Source: Mesorhizobium sp. Pch-S (GTDB taxonomy: Bacteria > Pseudomonadota > Alphaproteobacteria > Rhizobiales > Rhizobiaceae). From it: a stretch of DNA of 64,000 nucleotides. Position 1 is the first letter of the stretch, and each line of letters starts with the position of its first letter. Where the stretch lies: NCBI RefSeq assembly GCF_004136315.1, contig NZ_CP029562.1, forward strand, positions 1-64,000, written 5' to 3'. Position numbers and translations under genes: made by a program. This document shows, piece after piece, positions 36,006 to 43,932 of this stretch. The notes beneath the pieces were generated by a model. It worked only from the letters and a program-made list of their open reading frames with translations, searched no databases and was not told the origin of the DNA.

Positions 36006-38114
36006 ATGCGCCCTTCCCTGCTCGACCCGCTGTTTTCGCACATCACGACGCTTGCCGGTGTCGGAGCAAAGGTGGCAGCGCTCATCGAGCGGGTGCTGCC
36101 GGTGGATCTCGGCGACCGGGAGGCGCGTGTCGGCGATCTTCTGTTCGTGTTGCCGAACTCGGTCATCGACCGCCGCAATCGCCCGGGCATCGCCAATGCG
36201 ACCGAGGGCGCGATCGTCACGCTGGAAGTGCGCATCGACCGGCACCAGCCGCCGCCGCGCGGCAACAGGTCCGTCCCCTACCGGGTCTATGCGCATGATG
36301 ACACCAGCGAGATCACGCTGACCTTCTTCCACGCCCATGCCAGCTATCTCGAAAAGGCAATGCCCGAGGGCGAGCTGGTCGTGGTGTCCGGACGCATGGA
36401 GTGGTTCAACGGCCGGCCAAGCATGGTGCATCCCGACCATATCGCGCTGGCAAGCGATGCCGGCAACCTGCCGCTGGTAGAACCGGTCTATCCGCTCACC
36501 GCGGGGCTATCCTCGAAAGTGCTGCGTCGTGCCATCGGCCAGGCGCTGGAGCGTGTGCCCGTGCTTTCGGAATGGCAGGACGCCGGGTTCATGCGGCGTC
36601 ATACCTTTCCGTCATTCGCGGCAGCGCTTGGCCGGGTGCACAATCCGGAAAGCCCGATCGATGCCCAGCCAGAAAGTGCGGCCTGGCGCAGGATCGCCTA
36701 CGACGAATTCCTGGCGGGCCAGCTATCGCTTGCCCTGGTGCGCTCACGCATCCGCAAATTGTCCGGCCGGCCGTTGAACGGTGACGGCCGCATCATCGAA
36801 CGGCTGCGCAATGCCCTGCCCTATTCCTTGACCGTTTCGCAGGAAGCGGCACTTGCCGAGATCCTCACCGATCTTGCAACGCCCGAACGCATGCTGCGCC
36901 TGCTGCAGGGCGATGTCGGCTCCGGCAAGACGGTGGTTGCTTTGCTGGCCATGGCGCGTGCCGTCGAAGCAGGCGGGCAGGCAGCGCTGATGGCACCGAC
37001 CGAAATCCTGGCACGCCAGCATCTCGCCACCATCGCGCCGCTGGCCGAAAAAGCCGGGCTCACGACAGCCATCCTGACCGGCCGCGAAAAGGGGCGCGAA
37101 CGCACGGAGACGCTGGCAAAACTCGCCGACGGTTCGATAGACATCGTCGTCGGCACTCATGCCCTGTTCCAGGAGACCGTTTCATTCAACAACCTGGTCT
37201 TTGCGGTGATCGACGAGCAGCATCGCTTCGGCGTGCATCAGCGGCTGGCCATCACCGCCAAGGGGGATGCCCCCGACATGCTGGTGATGACGGCGACGCC
37301 GATCCCTCGCACACTGGTGCTGACCGCATTCGGCGACATGGACGTTTCCAAGCTCACCGAAAAACCAGCCGGGCGACAGCCGATCCGCACCGTCACCTTG
37401 CCGCTGGAGCGGCTGGAGGAACTGGTCGGCCGCATCCGCGACGCAGTGGCGGAGGGCCAGAAGATCTACTGGATCTGCCCGCTCGTCGAAGAATCCGAAG
37501 AGATCAAGCTGATGTCGGCGGAAGATCGCTTCGCCTCGCTGAAACCGGTGTTCGGCAATCGCCTGGGGCTGGTGCATGGCCGCATGAAAGGCGCGGAGAA
37601 AGACGAGGCGATGCGCGCCTTCAAGGAAGGCGAAACCCGCGTGCTGATTGCCACCACTGTCATCGAAGTGGGCGTCGACGTGCCGGACGCCACCATCATG
37701 GTGATCGAACATGCCGAGCGCTTTGGCCTTGCCCAACTGCACCAGCTGCGCGGTCGCGTCGGTCGCGGCTCGAAACCGTCGAGCTGCGTGCTGCTTTACA
37801 AGGATCCTCTCGGTGAAACGGCAAAGCGACGGCTTTCGGTGATGCGCGAAACCGAGGACGGCTTCGTCATTGCCGAAGAGGATTTGAAGCTGCGCGGCGA
37901 AGGCGAGCTTCTCGGCACGCGCCAGTCGGGCACACCGGGTTTCCAGGTGGCACGCATCGATGTTCACGCCGACCTGCTGGAGGCGGCACGCGACGATGCA
38001 AGGCTGATCCTTTCGCGCGATCCAGAGCTTCAGGACGAACGCGGCGAGGCACTAAGGCTGCTGCTTTATTTGTTCGGGCGCGACGAGGCTGTGCGGCTTT
38101 TACGGGCGGGTTGA
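36006..38114 (+). CDS. recG: ATP-dependent DNA helicase RecG
   Basis: The 702-residue product has the RecG layout: an N-terminal wedge/OB domain, then helicase motifs GDVGSGKTVVALLAM (Walker A), APTEILARQH, DEQHRFGVHQR (DExH), TATPIPRTL, GLVHGRMKGAEKDEAM and QLRGRVGRG. It reverses stalled replication forks and branch-migrates junctions. The last 49 bases overlap the 3' end of the convergent DUF502 gene. The ATG at 36006 lies just past a hairpin and has no strong ribosome binding site. Confidence 0.97.
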   Translation: MRPSLLDPLFSHITTLAGVGAKVAALIERVLPVDLGDREARVGDLLFVLPNSVIDRRNRPGIANATEGAIVTLEVRIDRHQPPPRGNRSVPYRVYAHDDTSEITLTFFHAHASYLEKAMPEGELVVVSGRMEWFNGRPSMVHPDHIALASDAGNLPLVEPVYPLTAGLSSKVLRRAIGQALERVPVLSEWQDAGFMRRHTFPSFAAALGRVHNPESPIDAQPESAAWRRIAYDEFLAGQLSLALVRSRIRKLSGRPLNGDGRIIERLRNALPYSLTVSQEAALAEILTDLATPERMLRLLQGDVGSGKTVVALLAMARAVEAGGQAALMAPTEILARQHLATIAPLAEKAGLTTAILTGREKGRERTETLAKLADGSIDIVVGTHALFQETVSFNNLVFAVIDEQHRFGVHQRLAITAKGDAPDMLVMTATPIPRTLVLTAFGDMDVSKLTEKPAGRQPIRTVTLPLERLEELVGRIRDAVAEGQKIYWICPLVEESEEIKLMSAEDRFASLKPVFGNRLGLVHGRMKGAEKDEAMRAFKEGETRVLIATTVIEVGVDVPDATIMVIEHAERFGLAQLHQLRGRVGRGSKPSSCVLLYKDPLGETAKRRLSVMRETEDGFVIAEEDLKLRGEGELLGTRQSGTPGFQVARIDVHADLLEAARDDARLILSRDPELQDERGEALRLLLYLFGRDEAVRLLRAG

Positions 38115-38833
38115 GGCAAGGTACCTGTGGCCGGATTGCCGATATCGATCAGTTGCCCATCCGGTCCCTTGACCTTTTTCCTCGGATCCGGCGCGACAAG
38201 GCCGGCCGAAACGATCAGGCGGGCGCCCTCCTCGATGGTCATGTCGAGCATGACGATCTCCGACTTGCGGACATACATCAGGAAGCCGGTGGTCGGGTTC
38301 GGCGTGCACGGCATGAACACGCCGATCAGAGGATCGTCGCCGACATCCAGCTTCTCGTTGATCTCGGTGTGCTTTTCGCCGGCGACGAAGACCAGCGACC
38401 AGACATCCTTGCGTGGATATTCGACCAGTCCGACCTGGCGGAACATCTCGCTCTTGTTCGAAAGCACGGTCTCGAAAATCTGCTTCAGAGAACCATAGAT
38501 GCCGCGCACCAGCGGCATGCGCCCGAGCAGGCGCTCGCCGAAAGTGACGATGGCGCGGCCTACGATGTTGGCGGCCAGGAAACCGATCAGCGTGATCAGC
38601 ACCAGCGCCACGATGAGCCCGAAACCAGGGACCGGAAACGGCAGGTAGGTATCGGGATTGTAACGCCATGGAATGTAGGGTTTCACCCAGGAATCGACCC
38701 AGCCGATGAACGACCACGCAATATAGGCGGTGATCGCCAGCGGTGCGCAAACGACAAATCCGGCGAGGAAATAGTTCCTCAGCCGGGTTATCGCTGATGT
38801 TCTGGGGGTATCCGACATTCCGTGCTTGGCCAT
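38066..38833 (-). CDS. DUF502 domain-containing membrane protein
   Basis: The 255-residue product has two transmembrane segments near the N-terminus (NYFLAGFVVCAPLAITAYIAW and VPGFGLIVALVLITLIGFLAANI). A soluble part follows with GRMPLVRGIYGSLKQIFETV, the DUF502 signature, and MPCTPNPTTGFLMYV. The function is unknown; plant homologs (COV) affect trafficking. It overlaps recG by 49 bases tail to tail. A 12-bp inverted repeat includes its start codon. Confidence 0.92.
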   Translation of the reverse strand: MAKHGMSDTPRTSAITRLRNYFLAGFVVCAPLAITAYIAWSFIGWVDSWVKPYIPWRYNPDTYLPFPVPGFGLIVALVLITLIGFLAANIVGRAIVTFGERLLGRMPLVRGIYGSLKQIFETVLSNKSEMFRQVGLVEYPRKDVWSLVFVAGEKHTEINEKLDVGDDPLIGVFMPCTPNPTTGFLMYVRKSEIVMLDMTIEEGARLIVSAGLVAPDPRKKVKGPDGQLIDIGNPATGTLPQPARKSRTASSRPNK

Positions 38834-38869
38834 GCTCTAAGATTGTGCGCTGCACCTATCTTAGAGCAT
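38832..38869. repeat. Inverted repeat at the DUF502 start codon
   Basis: ATGCTCTAAGAT (38832-38843) and ATCTTAGAGCAT (38858-38869) are perfect 12-bp arms around 14 nt. The first arm overlaps the DUF502 start codon on the minus strand. Confidence 0.7.
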
Positions 38870-38903
38870 CAACACGAATGGGCGACAATCTGACTTTCCA
38901 TCG

Positions 38904-38952
38904 GAGCATGATCTTTTCCGAAAACCGGCTCCCGCTTTGCGGGCTCATGCTC
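38904..38952. repeat. Second REP-like repeat family (GAGCATGA...TCATGCTC)
   Basis: GAGCATGA and TCATGCTC flank a core with TCTTTTCCGAAAACCGG and a CCCGC-TTT-GCGGG hairpin. This unit resembles a widespread Rhizobiales intergenic palindrome. It lies between DUF502 and glmS. Confidence 0.75.
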
Positions 38953-38971
38953 TATCGCGACAGCCCGATCG

Positions 38972-40795
38972 TCACTCCACCGTGACGGACTTGGCCAGGT
39001 TGCGCGGCTGGTCGACGTCGGTGCCCATGAACACAGCCGTGAAGTAGGCCAGCATCTGGACCGGCAGTGCGTAGAGGATAGGCGCGATGATTTCCGGCAC
39101 GTCCGGCAACACGATGGTGTCGATGGTCTTGACCGTCGACTTCTCGGCGCCCTTCTTGTCGGTGATCAGGATGATCTTGCCGCCGCGCGCCGCTACTTCC
39201 TGCATGTTCGAGACGGTCTTCTCGAAGATGCGGTCGAACGGAGCGATGACGACAACCGGCATGTTTTCGTCGATCAATGCGATCGGCCCATGCTTGAGTT
39301 CACCCGCCGCATAGCCTTCGGCGTGGATGTAAGAGAGTTCCTTGAGCTTCAGCGCGCCCTCGAGCGCCAGCGGGAAATTGGTGTCGCGGCCGAGATAAAG
39401 CACATCGCGGTGATGGGCGAGATCGCGCGAGACCTTCTCGATCTGCTCTTCCAGCTTGATGACCTGGCTGGCCAGGCGCGGCGCCTCGGCGAGCTGTTTG
39501 ACCAGCCTGGCTTCGTCATCGGGCGAGATAAAGCCGCGGGCAACGCCCGCGCGTACAGCCAGCGCCGCCATCACCGAAAGCTGACAAGTGAAAGCCTTGG
39601 TAGAGGCAACACCGATCTCCGGCCCAGCCAGGATCGGCAGCACGACATCGGCTTCGCGCGCCATGGTCGATTCGCGCACGTTGACGACGACACCGATCGG
39701 CACGCCTTCCTTGCGGCAGTAGCGCAGCGAAGCCAGCGTGTCGGCGGTCTCGCCAGACTGGGAAATGAAGAGCGCAGCACTGTTCTTCGACAGCGGCATT
39801 TCGCGGTAGCGGAACTCCGAGGCGATATCGATATCCACCGGAAGCCGTGCCAGACGTTCGAACCAATACTTGCCGACGAGGCCGGCGAGATAGGCGGTGC
39901 CGCAGGCGGAGATGGCAAGGCGATCGATCTTGGCGAAATCCCATGGCAGGTCCAGCGCCTTGGCCTTGCCGTTGGTGAAATCGATGTAGTTGCCGAGCGT
40001 GTGGGAAATGACTTCCGGCTGCTCGTGGATTTCCTTGTGCATGAAGTGGCGGTGGTTGCCCTTGTCGACCAGGAACGAGGTGCCGATCGACTGCTGGCGC
40101 TTGCGCTCGACCTTGTTGCCATCCATGTCGAAGATGGTGATCTCGTTGCGGCGTACCACCGCCCAGTCGCCGTCTTCGAGATAGGTGATGGAATTGGTGA
40201 ACGGCGCCAGCGCGATGGCGTCCGAACCGAGATACATCTCGCCCTCGCCATGGCCGACAGCCAGCGGCGGGCCGTTGCGCGCGCCGACGATCAGGTCTTC
40301 GTCACCCTTGAACATGATGGCGAGTGCGAAGGCACCTTCGAGGCGCTTCAAAGCGTTGTGAGCGGCCTCCACCGGCTTGGCGCCGCGCGCCATTTCGCGC
40401 GAAACCAGATGAGCGACGACCTCGGTGTCGGTCTGCGAGGAGAATTCATAGCCATCCGCCGAAAGCTCGGTGCGCAGCTCGGCAAAATTCTCGATGATGC
40501 CGTTGTGGACGATCGCCACGCCATTGGAGAAATGCGGATGTGCGTTGGTTTCGTTGGGAACGCCGTGCGTCGCCCAGCGCGTATGACCGATGCCGATGGT
40601 GCCATCGAGCGGCTCGGCCTGCAGCCGGCGCTCAAGATTGACCAGCTTGCCCTCGGCGCGGCGCCGGGACAGCTCACCATGTTCGATCGTGGCGACGCCA
40701 GCTGAATCATAACCGCGGTATTCGAGCCGTTTCAGCGCGTCGACGATCAGAGGTGCAACCGGCGAATGGCCGACAATTCCTACAATTCCGCACAT
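38972..40795 (-). CDS. glmS: Glutamine--fructose-6-phosphate aminotransferase (isomerizing)
   Basis: The 607-residue product begins MCGIVGIVG with the N-terminal nucleophile Cys, has the glutaminase motifs HTRWATHG and HNGIIEN, and two SIS domains (SACGTAYLAGLVGKYWFE, SQSGETADTLASLRY, STKAFTCQ) with a C-terminal KSVTVE. It makes glucosamine-6-phosphate for peptidoglycan and LPS. It follows glmU on the same strand, separated by 256 bases that contain a repeat. Confidence 0.98.
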   Translation of the reverse strand: MCGIVGIVGHSPVAPLIVDALKRLEYRGYDSAGVATIEHGELSRRRAEGKLVNLERRLQAEPLDGTIGIGHTRWATHGVPNETNAHPHFSNGVAIVHNGIIENFAELRTELSADGYEFSSQTDTEVVAHLVSREMARGAKPVEAAHNALKRLEGAFALAIMFKGDEDLIVGARNGPPLAVGHGEGEMYLGSDAIALAPFTNSITYLEDGDWAVVRRNEITIFDMDGNKVERKRQQSIGTSFLVDKGNHRHFMHKEIHEQPEVISHTLGNYIDFTNGKAKALDLPWDFAKIDRLAISACGTAYLAGLVGKYWFERLARLPVDIDIASEFRYREMPLSKNSAALFISQSGETADTLASLRYCRKEGVPIGVVVNVRESTMAREADVVLPILAGPEIGVASTKAFTCQLSVMAALAVRAGVARGFISPDDEARLVKQLAEAPRLASQVIKLEEQIEKVSRDLAHHRDVLYLGRDTNFPLALEGALKLKELSYIHAEGYAAGELKHGPIALIDENMPVVVIAPFDRIFEKTVSNMQEVAARGGKIILITDKKGAEKSTVKTIDTIVLPDVPEIIAPILYALPVQMLAYFTAVFMGTDVDQPRNLAKSVTVE

Positions 40796-40894
40796 AAAAA
40801 GTTGCCCCGATTCCTCTTGGCGATCACCCGGCCGCTGTTTAAGCGACCGCTGCCGCCCACGACAATCACATTGCGTTTCGTCCAGTCTTTTGAC

Positions 40895-40990
40895 TTAGAG
40901 CGTTCCGCTTTTTCCGGAAACGCGGAAACACTCTAACTTTTTTGGGCAATTCCGAACGGAAAACCGCTACGCACTTTTCCTGGAATTGCC
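40895..40990 (+). repeat. REP-like palindromic repeat, copy C
   Basis: TTAGAGCG and the matching ACTCTAA end, with an inner TTCCG/CGGAA pair, then GCAATTCC and GGAATTGC. It lies between glmU and glmS, so it would be in their shared transcript. Confidence 0.88.
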
Positions 40991-41051
40991 CTGGACCTGT
41001 TCCGATGCCTCGTATGACAGGCTTCTGGCGAAGTCCAGCCGCAACAACTTC

Positions 41052-42401
41052 CTATTTCTTGACAGCAGAAGCCCGCCGCTCGCGCAGTTCCTTGCCTTTT
41101 CCAGGCAAGGTTTTCTGGCGCGCACGACCAAATGCCAAAGCATCCTCTGGCACATCTTCCGTAATCACACTTCCAGAAGCGATGTATGCGCCATCGCCAA
41201 GCTTGATCGGCGCAACCAGCGACGAGTTGGAACCGACAAAAGCTCCGGCACCGATATCGGTGAAGAACTTGGAATAGCCGTCATAATTGCAGGTGATGGT
41301 ACCAGCGCCGATGTTGGCGCCGGCGCCGACCCGCGCATCGCCGATATAGGTCAGATGGTTGACCTTCGCGCCGGCCTCGATCCTGGCGTTCTTGACCTCG
41401 ACGAAATTGCCGACCTTGGCCTTGGCCGCGAGATCGGAGCCAGGGCGCAGACGTGCATAGGGGCCGATGTCGGCATTGGCCGCGACGGTAGCGCCTTCCA
41501 GGTGACTGAACGCGTGGATCTTCACGCCGCCGGCGATCGTCACGCCCGGGCCAAAGAACACATTGGGCTCGACCACCGTATCCTGACCGATCTCGGTGTC
41601 ATGTGAGAAATAGACCGTCTCCGGCGCGATCAGCGTCACACCGGCAAGCATTGCCTCCTTGCGCCGGCGCTTCTGCCAGATGGCCTCGGCTTCGGCGAGC
41701 TCGGCGCGATTGTTGATGCCGAGCGCGTTCTCGTAACCTGCCTCGGTGGCGACGACATCCAGTCCCTTGCCGTTGGCAATCTCGACGATGTCCGTCAGAT
41801 AATATTCGCCCTTGGCGTTGGCGTTGCCGACGCCGTCCAGCAGGGCGAGCGCGTGCCTGCCGGAGACCGCCATCATGCCGGCATTGCAGAAGCCGATCTT
41901 GCGTTCCTCGTCGGTACAATCCTTTTCTTCGCGGATTGCGGTGAGTTTGCCGCCCTTCTCGATCAACCGGCCGTAGCCTGCCGGACTCGGCGGACGGAAG
42001 CCGATAACCACGACGGCAGCTCCTTCGGCGAGTTGCGCCCGCGCCGCGCCGAGAGCGGCCGCATCAATCAGCGGTGTATCGCCGAACATGACGAGGACAT
42101 CGTCATAACCCTTGGCGAGGGCTTCCCGCGCAGCCAGCACCGCGTGCGCGGTCCCCAGGCGCTGCTCCTGAACGAAGGTGCCGGCCTCTGGCGCGAATTT
42201 TTCCGCCGCCTTGCGCATCTCTTCGGCGCCATGGCCGATGACCAGGGCGATATCCGTGGCACCCGCTGTTTCCGCTGCCTTCACCACATGCGCCACCAAC
42301 GGCAGGCCGGCTATCTGATGCAGCACCTTCGGCAATGCACTTTTCATGCGCGTGCCTTCACCGGCAGCGAGGATGATGGAAAGGCAGGTTCTGGATGTCA
42401 T
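41052..42401 (-). CDS. glmU: Bifunctional UDP-N-acetylglucosamine pyrophosphorylase / glucosamine-1-phosphate N-acetyltransferase
   Basis: The 449-residue product has the uridyltransferase domain with [18 protein letters not shown] and a hexapeptide-repeat left-handed beta helix from about residue 260 ([63 protein letters not shown]). It makes UDP-GlcNAc from the GlmS product after the GlmM step. It lies upstream of glmS on the same strand. Confidence 0.98.
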   Translation of the reverse strand: MTSRTCLSIILAAGEGTRMKSALPKVLHQIAGLPLVAHVVKAAETAGATDIALVIGHGAEEMRKAAEKFAPEAGTFVQEQRLGTAHAVLAAREALAKGYDDVLVMFGDTPLIDAAALGAARAQLAEGAAVVVIGFRPPSPAGYGRLIEKGGKLTAIREEKDCTDEERKIGFCNAGMMAVSGRHALALLDGVGNANAKGEYYLTDIVEIANGKGLDVVATEAGYENALGINNRAELAEAEAIWQKRRRKEAMLAGVTLIAPETVYFSHDTEIGQDTVVEPNVFFGPGVTIAGGVKIHAFSHLEGATVAANADIGPYARLRPGSDLAAKAKVGNFVEVKNARIEAGAKVNHLTYIGDARVGAGANIGAGTITCNYDGYSKFFTDIGAGAFVGSNSSLVAPIKLGDGAYIASGSVITEDVPEDALAFGRARQKTLPGKGKELRERRASAVKK

Positions 42402-42435
42402 GAGCAGCTACCGATGCGGGAAAGACGGATGGTTT

Positions 42436-42543
42436 CTAGAGCATTTCCGGCGAAAACAGAATCGCCTTCAATGCTCTATGTTCTTGTTTCGACGCAATTC
42501 TGGACGCAAAACCGCTGCGCACTTTTGCTGGAATTGCTCTAGC
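42436..42543 (+). repeat. REP-like palindromic repeat, copy D
   Basis: TAGAGCATTTCCGG and the matching AATGCTCTA, then GCAATTCT and GGAATTGC. It is 35 bases upstream of glmU and 44 bases from the inverted copy E. Confidence 0.85.
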
Positions 42544-42586
42544 ATCGGCGCATTATGGTACCAATACGGTTAAATTTCGGGCTGTA

Positions 42587-42680
42587 GCAATTCCAGGAAA
42601 AGTGGGCAGCGGTTCCTGGAATTGCGTAAAAACAAAAATTAGAGCGTCTCCGCGTTTCCGTGAAAAACGGAAACGCTCTA
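42587..42680 (-). repeat. REP-like palindromic repeat, copy E (inverted)
   Basis: It is the reverse orientation of copy D: GCAATTCC, GGAATTGC, then TTAGAGCG and CGCTCTA. It ends 1 base from the ccdA stop codon. Copies D and E together form a large inverted pair. Confidence 0.88.
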
Positions 42681-42681
42681 G

Positions 42682-43428
42682 CTATCCGAGACGCCCAAGT
42701 GCCGGAAAGTTTTCGAGCAGCCAGTAGGCCATCACCTGAACGCCACCGGTCAGGAAAAAGACGCCGGCAACAACCAGCAGCGCACCGATCACCTTCTCGA
42801 CCCGACCGAGATGAACACGGAACCTGCCCAGGAAGCGCATGAAGGCGCCAGAGAACAGCGCGGCAATCAGAAATGGAATGCCAAGACCAAGGGAATAGGC
42901 GGCAAGCAGCAGCGCGCCTTCGCTCACGGTCTCGCGACCGCCCGCCAGCGTCAGGATCGGCCCGAGCACAGGACCGATGCAGGGTGTCCAGCCAAAGGCA
43001 AACGCCAGGCCCATGACATAGGCCGCAACCGCGCTGGCCGGCTTGCCCTGCGACTGGAAGCGCGCCTCCCGCGACAGGAGCGGAATGCGCAGGATGCCCA
43101 GGAAATTCAGACCCATCAGAATGATGAGAGCGCCGGCGATCATCGCCAGCGGTTCCTGGTAGACGCGCAGCAGCCGTCCGATCGTTGAAGCGCCCGCGCC
43201 CAATGCGATAAAGACGGTGGAAAAGCCAAGAACGAAGGCAATGGAGGCAGCGATCAGCGCGCCGCGGGCTCCAGCCTTGGCGGCGACACCGGCATTGCCG
43301 CGAAAATCTTCGACGGAAACGCCTGCCATGTAACACAGGTAAGGCGGCACGAGCGGAAGCACGCATGGCGACAGGAAGGAGATGGCCCCTGCCCCGATTG
43401 CGCTGACATAGCCGACATCCAATGCCAT
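42682..43428 (-). CDS. ccdA: Cytochrome c biogenesis protein CcdA
   Basis: The 248-residue product has six transmembrane segments and the paired Cys of CcdA: SFLSPCVLPLVPPYLCYMAG in segment 1 and FGWTPCIGPVLGPILTLAG in segment 4. It moves reducing equivalents across the inner membrane for cytochrome c maturation and thiol reduction. The ATG at 43428 has GGAG 8 bases upstream; a much longer upstream reading is not conserved. Confidence 0.95.
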   Translation of the reverse strand: MALDVGYVSAIGAGAISFLSPCVLPLVPPYLCYMAGVSVEDFRGNAGVAAKAGARGALIAASIAFVLGFSTVFIALGAGASTIGRLLRVYQEPLAMIAGALIILMGLNFLGILRIPLLSREARFQSQGKPASAVAAYVMGLAFAFGWTPCIGPVLGPILTLAGGRETVSEGALLLAAYSLGLGIPFLIAALFSGAFMRFLGRFRVHLGRVEKVIGALLVVAGVFFLTGGVQVMAYWLLENFPALGRLG

Positions 43429-43932
43429 AGGTGATGCTCCGTCCGTTGCGCAGCAGGATATAGCCTCGTCGCGGCGCGGTCTCCAATCACCATTCTGTGG
43501 CAAGTCAGCGCAGAACGTCCTTGTCAGCAATGACGACATCGTGAGGACGCGAATTTCAAAAGAGCCGGATCGTGGGCGCCTTCGGGCATGTTCAGGCCTC
43601 CCTGGCACCCGTGGGGTAACCCGTTGGTCAGAACACGTACACGGCTGGCCAACAGTCCTGTTGCAATCGCCTTTCGAGGGACCCGGGACCGCTTCGAGGC
43701 GGGTTTGGGTGAGTGGAGAGACCGTCAAAGCCAGTCTTCGACAACACCGCGCCACAAGCAACTCCAGCAGCATAATATGACCCGCCAATGCGTGATTTAC
43801 GCCCGGCTCAAGGCAGGCAATTTGAGGCGACCTCTTGACCGAACTGAAAAGCACGGCCATGTGACGGGCGGATTTTTCAGCTTCCGGCGCTTCCATTTTC
43901 TGGTTTGACGCCGCACGGGAACGCAGCCGCTC
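43429..43932. other. Long intergenic region between ccdA and topA (504 bp)
   Basis: No protein gene could be recognised; short frames here do not look like any known family. A nested stem at 43681-43710 (ACCC...CCGC-loop-GCGG...GGGT) hints at RNA structure. The ccdA and topA promoters must lie here, since the genes are divergent. Confidence 0.5.

Noticed and set aside
43541..43908. Small plus-strand frames between ccdA and topA
   Set aside because: No ribosome binding site, no conserved motif, and the compositions look non-coding.
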